Part shown: positions 6,603 to 13,052 of the stretch, piece after piece
Position numbering within the stretch: position 1 is the stretch's first letter
Layout of the letters: each line of letters opens with the position of its first letter
Assembly (NCBI GenBank): GCA_937983635.1
Contig: CALJZR010000056.1
Location: 1-16,551, forward strand
Direction of reading: 5' to 3'
Source of the DNA: an uncultured bacterium
GTDB lineage: Bacteria > Patescibacteriota > Patescibacteriia > Patescibacteriales > UBA12465
Length of the DNA stretch: 16,551 nt
Made by a program: the position numbers and the translations under genes
The notes under the pieces: generated by a model
What the model was told of the DNA's origin: nothing
What the model saw: the letters and a program-made list of their open reading frames with translations, nothing else
Database searches by the model: none

Positions 6603-6653
6603 ATCATTTAATCGCTTGTTCTCACTACTATTGTGCGGACAGTGGTAAATGAT
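6603..6653 (+). promoter_or_regulatory. stem-loop just before the S-layer-like start codon
   Basis: ATCATTTA (6603-6610) pairs with TAAATGAT (6646-6653), and CACT (6623-6626) can pair with AGTG (6641-6644) inside. It ends 13 nt before the ATG of the 1189-residue protein, where no Shine-Dalgarno sequence is present. A 5' stabiliser or an element that keeps the initiation region open would both fit. The same interval contains a single half-site TAAGTCTA nearby (6581-6588) without a partner. Confidence 0.5.
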
Positions 6654-6666
6654 TTAATTATTACTT

Positions 6667-9600
6667 ATGAAAAAATTACGCAAATTCTTAACCGTCAGCG
6701 TAATGGTATTATCTATTATCGCTATGAGCGGCTTGACTGTGAACACAGCCAGCGCTGCTGCTCAGGCCGGTGATTTGATTAAGATGGATGGCTTGTCCTC
6801 CGTCTACTACCTTGGCAATGATGGTAAGAGATATGTTTTCCCGAGCGAATCCGTGTACTTCTCTTGGTACCAGGATTTCAGCAGCGTGGTAACCATCCCC
6901 GCTTCTGAATTGCAGTCCTATCCTTTGGGCTCCAATGTGACCATGAGACCGGGCACCAAGCTCGTGAAGATTACTACTGATCCTTCCGTTTACGCTGTTA
7001 CTCCTAATGGCGTTTTACGCAAGATCGCTAGCGAATCCGATGCAATCACCCTCTATGGCACCAATTGGGCCAAGATGGTTGTTGACGTCGCTGACGCTTT
7101 CTTCACCAACTACACTGTTGGCACTCCTTTGACCTCCGGTGAATACCCGGCTGGTACTTTATTAAAGAATGCTAACAATGCTAGCGTTTACTACTTTGAC
7201 GGCACCAACTATCGCATGATTGCGAGCGAAGCTGCTTTCAATGCCAATCGTTTCTCCTTTAACAATGTTATTACCACCGGCACCACTTTAAGTGCTTCTG
7301 GCAACAGCATTACTGCTAAGGAAGATTTGTCCAGCCCGACTGGCGGCGTTGGTACTGTAGTAACTGGTTCCGGCTTAACCGTCGCTTTGTCTGCGGCTAC
7401 CCCGGCTTCCATGAACATCCCGACCGGCTCTCCGGCTAACTTCTTTGCTCTTAATTTAACCGCTGCCAATGATGGCGCTGTTAACGTTTCCAGCTTGAAG
7501 TTAACTGCTTATGAATTGGGTACTGCTACTAACATTGATGACGTTACTATTTTTGATAACGGCGTTAAAGTTGGCACCTCTAAGAATATCAATTCTGACA
7601 AGGAAGCGGTTTTCGCTTTTGCTAACCCGATTTATGTAGCCGCTGGTACTACCAAGACTTTAACTGTCAAGGCTACCACTGCTGCTGCTGGTGACTATGC
7701 TTTAGGTATTGCCAAGGCTGCTGATATTACCGCTACTGCTGCTACCGTTTCCGGTTCTTTCCCGGTTCGCGGTAACAAGATGTCTGCGGTTGTTTCCAGC
7801 AATGTCGGTACTTTAGCTATGAGCTCTGTTGATACCACTGATTCCACCGTTGATTTCGGTGAAGATGATGTGTTATTAGCTAGTTTCAATTTAACTGCTA
7901 ACAACGAAGATGCCTTATTGACTTCCATGAAGTTCAAGAATGGCAGCACCAATGTTGACGGTATCATCTCCAATTTGAAGATGTTAATCGACGGCACTGA
8001 GGTTGCTTCCGGCACCTATGCTGATAGCTATGCTACTTTCTCTTTGAACAACTTCAAGGTAGAAAAAGGTGATTCCGTTACCGTGGAAGTCCGCGGCGAT
8101 ATGGGCACCACCAATGTCGGCGACAAGGTGACCCTTTACTTAAAGGATCGCGCTGATATCGCTGCCGTTGGCGCTACTTATGGCTATGATTTACAGTTAG
8201 ATACCACCAGCTTCCAGAGACTCGACACCGTTACCGAAGGTATGACTTTGACTTTAGCTGCTAGCGACTTCACTCTTGATGCTGATAAGGCTGCTACTCC
8301 GGCTAAGGATATCAAGGCTGGCGACAATGACGTTGTCTTAGCTACCATCAAGATGAAATCTAATGGCGAAAACGCCACTTTAGAAGAAATCACTGGTGCT
8401 GGCAACTTCACCATCATTGGTACTGCTTTATTAGTTGACGAAGTGAAGAACGTCCGCATGATTGATGTTACTTCTGGCGCTACTTATGATTTAGACGCTA
8501 CTTTTGATACTGATCATTATGAATTGACTTTGTCTGATGAAATTTCCTTCACCAAGGGTGTAACTAAGACTTTCGTAGTTAAAGCTGACATCGACGATCT
8601 CGCCGATGCTAACGATACCTTGAAAGTTCATTTAGAAGCTGACGGCATGAAAGTGACCGGCGATGTTTCTAACGCCTCTATTACTGATATTACCCCGAGC
8701 CAAATCGAAGGTTCTATCATGACCGTGAAGGATGCTTCTTTAGCTTGGAATGTCACCAACTTAACCGCTAAGACTGTGGTTACCGGTGCTTCTAACGTTG
8801 AAGTTTATCAGGCTAAGTTGAAGGCGGGTGCGGCTGACGGCGTGAAACTTAACTCTTTGAAGTTAAGCACCACTGCTAACAACGCCACCAATTTCAGCGA
8901 CAACAACATCACCAAGCTTGACCTTTATATCAATGGTCAGTTAGTGAAGTCTGTTTCCAACAACATTGTTGAGGCTACTGCCGGAACCAAGGGTACTATT
9001 ACCTTTAATTCCTTATCCAGCAACACCATCAATGCTAACCAGGAAGTTGACTTAGTTGTGAAGGCTACCTTCTCTTCCAGCTTCTCCGGTTCCAATACCT
9101 TCGCTTTGGAGGTTGCGGCTGAAGCTGATATCAATGCTAAGTCTGTGACTGGCAATAAGGTTGTTGACATCACTGGTGGTATCACCGGCGGTGCTCGCAC
9201 CATCACCTTGGCTACTATGGGTACTTTGAAGGTTGAATTATTGACCTCCGATACCAATGCTAGCCAGGATCAGTACGTTTTGGCCGGTGCTACTTCTGCT
9301 TCCAAGTATTTGGGCGAATTGAAGTTCACCACCGCCAATGAGCCGGTTAAGGTCAAGACTTTGACTTTAACTTCTCTTGGCACTGACACCAGCTCTGACA
9401 TCAAAGAAGTTAGATTGGTGAAGGCTGACGGCACTGTTGTTGCTTCTAAGACCGTTGAATCTAACGGCAGCGTAGTGTTTGATCCGTTAGATTTAACCTT
9501 CGATGCGGATAAATCCACCTCTCTCTTCGTTTCTACCTTAGCTAGAGGTATTAATGTGGACGGCGATGCTACTGCTACTGCTACCCAGGGTCATACTATC

Positions 9601-10236
9601 CAGTATAACCTCGGTGCCGGCGCAGCCATCACTGCTGAAGGTGTCAATTCCGGTGAAGCTATCACTATGATTGCCAACAACGATGGCACTTTAAGTGCTG
9701 GTGAATGGGATGATGACAGTTCTACTAAGACTCATACCATCACTGCCGTTAAGTTGAACTCTGTAGTTAATGCGATGAGCAACACTACTTTGTCTTCTGG
9801 CCGTCAGGATATCGCCAAGTACACCTTGACCTTCGAACATGGTAACAACCGCGATGCTAACAACGATGCTTACAAAGCTCAGTTAGATCACTTCGCTTTA
9901 ACCATCAATCAGAGCGGTGCTACTACCACCAATTTGACCATGAAGGTTGAAGGTACTACTCGCGATGTTGCGGATTCCGCTACTGCTGGCACCTGGACTT
10001 CTACCGAATTACAGAATGCCACCACTGGCCTCTTGAATCTTGCCAAGGTTGACGATGTTGTAACCTTAGTTATTTCTGCCGATATCGCTATCGACACCAA
10101 TGCTAACAACTACAGCGTCCAGACCGTTATCAGCGACTTAAATGGCGCTGGTGGTAACGATTCTATCCGCCACAACAGCTTGACGAACATGTACTTACCG
10201 TACACTTCCGTCACTGGTGCGAACTTGACCAACTAA
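6667..10236 (+). CDS. S-layer-like secreted surface protein, 1189 aa
   Basis: A Sec signal peptide (residues about 1-30, ending TVNTASA) precedes three N-terminal repeats of roughly 50 residues. Each has an L(I/V/L)K...VYY/VYA...R(Y/K/M)xxxSE pattern, such as DGKRYVFPSESVYFSWY, typical of abundant Patescibacteria surface proteins. From about residue 230 on there is a string of Ig-like beta domains of roughly 110-140 residues. They recur as LxxSFNLTANNEDALLTSMKF, NLKMLIDGTEV, then F..F.VEKGDSVTVEVRGD. I find no cysteine in the whole protein and little Trp. There is no LPXTG, membrane anchor or SLH domain at the C-terminus (...YTSVTGANLTN), so attachment must use the N-terminal repeats or self-assembly. 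Codon choice is restricted (GCT, ACC/ACT, AAC, GTT), a mark of strong expression. A long structured region precedes it and two hairpins follow, which fits a stable abundant mRNA. S-layer status is inferred. Confidence 0.88.
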   Translation: MKKLRKFLTVSVMVLSIIAMSGLTVNTASAAAQAGDLIKMDGLSSVYYLGNDGKRYVFPSESVYFSWYQDFSSVVTIPASELQSYPLGSNVTMRPGTKLVKITTDPSVYAVTPNGVLRKIASESDAITLYGTNWAKMVVDVADAFFTNYTVGTPLTSGEYPAGTLLKNANNASVYYFDGTNYRMIASEAAFNANRFSFNNVITTGTTLSASGNSITAKEDLSSPTGGVGTVVTGSGLTVALSAATPASMNIPTGSPANFFALNLTAANDGAVNVSSLKLTAYELGTATNIDDVTIFDNGVKVGTSKNINSDKEAVFAFANPIYVAAGTTKTLTVKATTAAAGDYALGIAKAADITATAATVSGSFPVRGNKMSAVVSSNVGTLAMSSVDTTDSTVDFGEDDVLLASFNLTANNEDALLTSMKFKNGSTNVDGIISNLKMLIDGTEVASGTYADSYATFSLNNFKVEKGDSVTVEVRGDMGTTNVGDKVTLYLKDRADIAAVGATYGYDLQLDTTSFQRLDTVTEGMTLTLAASDFTLDADKAATPAKDIKAGDNDVVLATIKMKSNGENATLEEITGAGNFTIIGTALLVDEVKNVRMIDVTSGATYDLDATFDTDHYELTLSDEISFTKGVTKTFVVKADIDDLADANDTLKVHLEADGMKVTGDVSNASITDITPSQIEGSIMTVKDASLAWNVTNLTAKTVVTGASNVEVYQAKLKAGAADGVKLNSLKLSTTANNATNFSDNNITKLDLYINGQLVKSVSNNIVEATAGTKGTITFNSLSSNTINANQEVDLVVKATFSSSFSGSNTFALEVAAEADINAKSVTGNKVVDITGGITGGARTITLATMGTLKVELLTSDTNASQDQYVLAGATSASKYLGELKFTTANEPVKVKTLTLTSLGTDTSSDIKEVRLVKADGTVVASKTVESNGSVVFDPLDLTFDADKSTSLFVSTLARGINVDGDATATATQGHTIQYNLGAGAAITAEGVNSGEAITMIANNDGTLSAGEWDDDSSTKTHTITAVKLNSVVNAMSNTTLSSGRQDIAKYTLTFEHGNNRDANNDAYKAQLDHFALTINQSGATTTNLTMKVEGTTRDVADSATAGTWTSTELQNATTGLLNLAKVDDVVTLVISADIAIDTNANNYSVQTVISDLNGAGGNDSIRHNSLTNMYLPYTSVTGANLTN

Positions 10237-10261
10237 GTTTACTTAGTAATTCAAGCGGTTC

Positions 10262-10284
10262 CTCAGTTTTCCTTAAAAGCTGAG
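10262..10284 (+). promoter_or_regulatory. 3' stem-loop of the S-layer-like mRNA
   Basis: CTCAG (10262-10266) and CTGAG (10280-10284), extended by TTTT/AAAA around a CCTT loop with one bulged G. It has no T-run of its own and sits 8 nt ahead of the terminator hairpin. It may protect the transcript 3' end. Confidence 0.5.
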
Positions 10285-10291
10285 TAGCAAT

Positions 10292-10317
10292 AAGAGCCCG
10301 CGCAAGCGGGCTCTTTT
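10292..10317 (+). terminator. strong terminator of the S-layer-like gene
   Basis: AAGAGCCCGC (10292-10301), a GCAA tetraloop of the stable GNRA kind, and GCGGGCTCTTTT (10306-10317). Confidence 0.95.
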
Positions 10318-10345
10318 GTTGTATCCGATAGAACCTAGTTAATGT

Positions 10346-10372
10346 CTTTACCTTTAAATGGTAAAGTTTTTT
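10346..10372 (+). terminator. second terminator-like hairpin
   Basis: CTTTACC (10346-10352) and GGTAAAG (10360-10366) form a 7-bp stem with a 7-nt loop, followed by six Ts. It is AT-rich and only 29 bp after the strong terminator. It may be a backup or a remnant left by insertion of the following cassette. Confidence 0.6.
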
Positions 10373-10402
10373 ATTTATTTTTTAAAACTTCTTCATAGAT
10401 TT

Positions 10403-10413
10403 TTTGCTAGAAT
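10403..10413 (+). promoter_or_regulatory. extended -10 element before the BRO-like remnant
   Basis: TTTGCTAGAAT matches the extended -10 seen before the HU, sigma and WxL-like genes, but no good -35 is visible 16-18 bp upstream. A second possible -10, TACAAT at 10445-10450 preceded by TG, would give an almost leaderless transcript. Confidence 0.35.
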
Positions 10414-10464
10414 ATAGAAACTATTAGCCAGCCTCTATTTATGTTACAATTTTATTGAAATAAT

Positions 10465-10746
10465 ATGTCAAAAGAATTAAAAAACGAAGCGATTGCTATT
10501 TTTGCGGGCAAACAAATCCGTCGTCATTGGGATGAAGAAGAAAAATTGTGGTATTTTGCGGTGGTTGATATTGTAAAAGCTATTATCTATAGCCCTATTC
10601 CACGTAGATATTGGTCTGGTTTAAAGAATAAGGGCAGTGAAGTGTACGAAAAAATCGTACAAATGAAACCGTTACAAAATGCAACGCTTTACAATAACGA
10701 ATCCAATTTTTTATCTATTGGTATATTATTGACAATTTATAAATAG
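10465..10746 (+). pseudogene. truncated BRO-N / antirepressor-like ORF
   Basis: The first 60 or so residues match the BRO-N domain seen in phage antirepressors and related bacterial proteins: MSKELKNEAIAIFAGKQIRR, then HWDEEEKLWYFAVVDIVKAI and the YWSGLKNKGSEVYEKIVQMK element. Family members normally continue for at least another 100 residues with a TD.AdTe..fRiIqSIpSpkaepFK-type stretch. Here the protein instead ends after an unrelated low-complexity tail (LYNNESNFLSIGILLTIYK) at residue 93. I find no obvious continuation in the other two plus frames before the next gene. The last 18 bases of the ORF hold the -35 of a perfect promoter for the next operon, so the 3' part was probably lost when that cassette arrived. 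It could still be translated as a small DNA-binding domain. Confidence 0.65.
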
Positions 10747-10757
10747 TATTTTATAAT
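10729..10757 (+). promoter_or_regulatory. perfect consensus promoter of the HTH-Fic pair
   Basis: TTGACA (10729-10734), exactly 17 bp, then TATAAT (10752-10757). The -35 lies inside the end of the BRO-like ORF. Transcription would start near 10764, placing both large palindromes that follow in the transcribed leader. Confidence 0.85.
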
Positions 10758-10760
10758 TAT

Positions 10761-10850
10761 ATTAGCTTATATTAAATAAATAATAATTATTTAATGTTAG
10801 CTAATTTAATTATATATGTTTAAATATATTTGCATATTTTAAACATATAT
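10761..10850. promoter_or_regulatory. two long AT-rich palindromes before the HTH-Fic pair
   Basis: First palindrome: ATTAGCT (10761-10767) with AGCTAAT (10799-10805), and inside it ATTAAATAA (10771-10779) with TTATTTAAT (10787-10795). Second: ATATATGTTTAAA (10812-10824) with TTTAAACATATAT (10838-10850), 13 perfect pairs. They fill the space from the transcription start to 10 bp before the HTH gene. They are probably operators for its product, though RNA hairpins are also possible. Confidence 0.7.
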
Positions 10851-10860
10851 ATTTATAAAT

Positions 10861-11316
10861 ATGATTAAAGAAAGTTTGGCTATTAAACAATTAGATCAAA
10901 AAATAAAGGCTTTTAAAAAAACCGAGTTTTTTGTTTTTCCTGGTGGCTGGATTAACACCGTTAGGGTTTCCCTGGGTATGTCTTTGGCGCAGATGGGCAA
11001 GAAAATGAAAATGACAGCTCAGGGGGTGCGGGAATTAGAAAATAGAGAGGTAAATGGTTCTATTAGTTTAAAAAATTTAGACAAAGCTGCCCAGGCTTTA
11101 GGCTTAAAGTTAAATTACGGATTCTATAACCCAGGTAAAAATTTGGAGGAGATGATTAATTGTAGCGCTCGAGGAGCGGCGGAAAAAATCGTCATGAGAA
11201 CCCATCGAACAATGGACTTGGAAGATCAGGCTAATTCCAAATCACGCCTGAAAAGAGCGATTAAGGAAAAGACGATTGAATTAGTCGACAAAAAGGCGAA
11301 ATCAATATGGGATTAA
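10861..11316 (+). CDS. HTH protein resembling mobile mystery protein A, probable antitoxin/repressor
   Basis: This 151-residue protein has an XRE-type helix-turn-helix at about residues 33-85 (VRVSLGMSLAQMGKKMKMTA ... GVRELENREVNGSISLKNLDK). A GLKLNYGFYN segment follows, then a helical C-terminus (MRTHRTMDLEDQANSKSRLK). Order, size and the adjoining Fic gene fit the family named mobile mystery protein A, the conserved partner of a Fic protein (mobile mystery protein B). Its stop overlaps the start of the Fic gene by 10 bp, so the two are translationally coupled. It probably represses the pair through the long palindromes upstream and may neutralise the Fic protein; both are inference. I do not see a clear (S/T)xxxE(G/N) Fic-inhibitory motif in it. 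The closest, VRELEN, lacks the S/T. The start at ATG 10861 follows the second palindrome directly, without a Shine-Dalgarno sequence. Confidence 0.85.
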   Translation: MIKESLAIKQLDQKIKAFKKTEFFVFPGGWINTVRVSLGMSLAQMGKKMKMTAQGVRELENREVNGSISLKNLDKAAQALGLKLNYGFYNPGKNLEEMINCSARGAAEKIVMRTHRTMDLEDQANSKSRLKRAIKEKTIELVDKKAKSIWD

Positions 11317-11909
11317 AGCTTGATTTCAGGCCAGGTCAGACTCCTTTGAGTGAGGAGGAGAGAGGGGGCTTAAAAATAAAAAGTATTACTACGCGCCAAG
11401 AGCTGGATGAGTTTGAGCAAAAAAATATTGAAATTGCCGTTGAGTGGTCGGATCGCCAACCCTGTAGTCTTAACAATTTTTTAACTGAGAAATTTGTTAA
11501 GAAGCTTCATCAAAAAATGCTAGGTCAAGTTTGGCAATGGGCGGGTCAATTTCGATTAAGCGATAAGAGCATCGGTATTGATGCACGCTTAATTCCAGTG
11601 GCCCTTAGGCAGCTTTTAGATGATTGTCGCTATTGGTTAGATAATAAAGTTTTTTCGGAAGAAGAAATTGCTATCCGCTTAAGCCATGGCTTGGTAAAAA
11701 TCCATCCTTTTGTGAATGGTAATGGTCGTCATTCCCGCCTAATGGCAGATATTATGATGGTCCATATTTTTAAAAGGCCTTTATTTTCTTGGGGCGGATT
11801 GAATCTAGAAGAAATTAATAGCGAGCGCTCTTTTTATATTAAAGCCTTAAAAAAAGCCGATGAGGGCGATTTTTCTGCTTTATTATTTTTTGCAAAGACT
11901 GGGAGCTAA
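11307..11909 (+). CDS. Fic-domain protein resembling mobile mystery protein B
   Basis: This 200-residue single-domain Fic protein has the catalytic loop HPFVNGNGRHSR at residues 133-144 (H133). The acidic residue that normally binds Mg2+ after HPFx is Asn here (N137). The rest of the GNGR anion-hole motif is intact. The N-terminus (LKLDFRPGQTPLSEEERGGL) and the WSDRQPCSLNN and VWQWAGQFRLSDKSIGI segments match the mobile mystery protein B family as I remember it. No self-inhibitory (S/T)xxxE(G/N) motif is visible, so unlike the other two Fic proteins here it probably depends on the HTH protein encoded just upstream, whose gene it overlaps by 10 bp. As a pair they look like a toxin-antitoxin or addiction-type module carried on mobile DNA. 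Whether the Asn variant still transfers AMP, or prefers another substrate, cannot be told from sequence. Confidence 0.9.
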   Translation: MGLKLDFRPGQTPLSEEERGGLKIKSITTRQELDEFEQKNIEIAVEWSDRQPCSLNNFLTEKFVKKLHQKMLGQVWQWAGQFRLSDKSIGIDARLIPVALRQLLDDCRYWLDNKVFSEEEIAIRLSHGLVKIHPFVNGNGRHSRLMADIMMVHIFKRPLFSWGGLNLEEINSERSFYIKALKKADEGDFSALLFFAKTGS

Positions 11910-11918
11910 ATAGTTTTT

Positions 11919-11953
11919 AAAAACACTTTTTTCTTTTGATTAAGGTGTTTTTT
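11919..11953 (+). terminator. terminator of the HTH-Fic pair
   Basis: AAAAACACT (11919-11927) pairs with GGTGTTTTT (11944-11952), including one G-U, over a 16-nt loop, then further T. It is 9 bp after the Fic stop. Confidence 0.7.
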
Positions 11954-11995
11954 GTTAGCCTAATAGTCTCTTTTACTTATCCACAGGCCCTACTC

Positions 11996-12024
11996 TTGCC
12001 TTTCGGTTTAGTTTCGGGTATAAT
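11996..12024 (+). promoter_or_regulatory. promoter of lexA
   Basis: TTGCCT (11996-12001), a 17-bp spacer, and TATAAT (12019-12024). Start near 12031, leader about 22 nt. Between the boxes is the direct repeat TTTCGG at 12001 and 12012, an 11-bp period, which may be a protein site. No CTGT-N8-ACAG or CGAAC-N4-GTTCG SOS box is visible. Confidence 0.7.
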
Positions 12025-12052
12025 ATTATTATTAATAAATAAGCCTGAAAAT

Positions 12053-12664
12053 ATGAGTATTTTAACTAAGAAACAGAAGGAAGTATTTGACTTCATTTCC
12101 GCCTACGAGGGTGAAAATGGCTACGCCCCCTCACTCTCGGAGATTGGGGAGGCAATTGGCGCCTCGGCTGTTTCTACCGTCCATGAACACGTCGCTCATC
12201 TTATCCGTAAAGGCTTGCTGAAAAGAGTGAAGGGAACAGCCCGGAGTCTGGAACTGGCTCGTCTCAAGATGGGGGCGGTGATGCCCATTCCTCTAGTCGG
12301 CTCTATCGCTTGTGGTGAGCCCCTAGAAGCCATCGAGGAGAGCGGGGAAATGATTGCGGTAGCGGAAGATAGCCGCTATCAATCCGGTGAACTTTATGCC
12401 CTAAAAGCGAAGGGTGATTCCATGATTGAAGAGGGAATTTTTAGCGGCGACTTCCTGATCATTAAAAAGCAGTCTTGGGCTGCTGACGGTGATACGGTGG
12501 TGGCCATCATTGATGACAACGAAGCGACTTTGAAGAAGTTTTATAAAGAAAAGGGCCGAATTAGACTCCAGCCGGCCAACTCTGCCTATGAGCCTATTTT
12601 CCGTCAAGAAGTGGAAGTCAGGGGTATCGTTGTCAAAGTCATCCGCGACCTAGTTCATGCTTAA
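12053..12664 (+). CDS. lexA: LexA-type SOS repressor
   Basis: This 203-residue protein is the usual LexA length. Residues 1-68 are the winged DNA-binding domain (LTKKQKEVFDFISAYEGENG, YAPSLSEIGEAIG, HLIRKGLLKRVKG). The S24 self-cleaving domain follows: the cleavage region SIACGEP at 84-90, the nucleophile in GDSM (S123) and the general-base lysine in EATLKKF (K161). The scissile bond would be C87-G88 rather than the Ala-Gly of E. coli LexA; Cys-Gly is known from UmuD. I start at ATG 12053. The longer frame from TTG 11936 would add 39 hydrophobic residues and would overlap the preceding terminator and this gene's own promoter, so it is rejected. RecA-stimulated cleavage would release SOS genes. 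Its operators are not recognisable here. Confidence 0.95.
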   Translation: MSILTKKQKEVFDFISAYEGENGYAPSLSEIGEAIGASAVSTVHEHVAHLIRKGLLKRVKGTARSLELARLKMGAVMPIPLVGSIACGEPLEAIEESGEMIAVAEDSRYQSGELYALKAKGDSMIEEGIFSGDFLIIKKQSWAADGDTVVAIIDDNEATLKKFYKEKGRIRLQPANSAYEPIFRQEVEVRGIVVKVIRDLVHA

Positions 12665-12691
12665 TTTATTAATTTTTAAAATAACAAATAT

Positions 12692-12829
12692 ATGATGAGC
12701 TCAATCTTCTCCGCTAAAAAAAAGTTAGTCTACCGCCTCAGTCGCGATACCTCTCGGGATCGCAAAATCTGGCGCAATAAGTATGACAAACTGATGCGTT
12801 CTCGCCCTGTCCTTATCTGGGCGAGATAG
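12692..12829 (+). CDS. 45-residue basic ORF after lexA
   Basis: The ORF runs from ATG-ATG (12692) to TAG 12827-12829. Its product begins MMSSIFSAKKKLVYRLSRDT and continues with RDRKIWRNKY and LMRSRPVLIWAR. About one third of residues are Arg or Lys, with no membrane segment. It starts 27 bp after the lexA stop with no promoter between, so it is probably co-transcribed, and a strong terminator follows the stop by one base. Host-like codons (CGC, CTC, GTC) argue for a real gene. Its last codons form a perfect 8-bp hairpin (TCTCGCCC 12800-12807 with GGGCGAGA 12819-12826), so the segment may instead be part of a structured 3' end. I do not recognise the protein. Confidence 0.5.
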   Translation: MMSSIFSAKKKLVYRLSRDTSRDRKIWRNKYDKLMRSRPVLIWAR

Positions 12830-12830
12830 G

Positions 12831-12860
12831 AAAAACCCGCCGTTAATGGCGGGTTTTTTT
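12831..12860 (+). terminator. terminator of the lexA unit
   Basis: AAAAACCCGCC (12831-12841), a 6-nt loop, and GGCGGGTTTTTTT (12848-12860). Confidence 0.95.
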
Positions 12861-12927
12861 GTTGGTATCACTATCCGTTATTTTTTTCTTTTTTAAAGCA
12901 TAAAAAAGCTTTCCCCCTTTATCATTT

Positions 12928-12938
12928 TATGCTAAAAT
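12928..12938 (+). promoter_or_regulatory. extended -10 promoter of the WxL-like gene
   Basis: TATGCTAAAAT, the same extended -10 as before the HU and sigma genes, with a poor -35 (TTTCCC at 12910-12915). The start would be near 12945, inside the small palindrome GTTAC-N6-GTAAC (12939-12954). The leader would be about 108 nt. A second weak -35-like TTGACT occurs at 13021 without a good -10. Confidence 0.5.
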
Positions 12939-13052
12939 GTTACTAGTTTGTAACTGACTATAAAAGTACATTTTTTTATTTATTAACCAATTTATTTACA
13001 TTTCAAATCAGTTTCAGCCATTGACTTTTCAATTGCTAAACTGTCTATTATT

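Noticed and set aside
6030..6666. RNase P RNA, tmRNA or intron in the ORF-free block
   Set aside because: I found no P4-type conserved segment, no tmRNA ends or tag ORF, and no group I or group II core motifs on either strand by eye. A covariance-model search would be decisive.
7209..10109. Several 66-106 codon minus-strand ORFs inside the S-layer-like gene
   Set aside because: They are compositional shadows of a GC-patterned, strongly codon-biased gene and show no motifs or start signals.
11936..12052. 39-residue hydrophobic N-terminal extension of lexA from a TTG start
   Set aside because: It overlaps the preceding terminator and the lexA promoter, and LexA is a soluble cytoplasmic repressor of about 200 residues.
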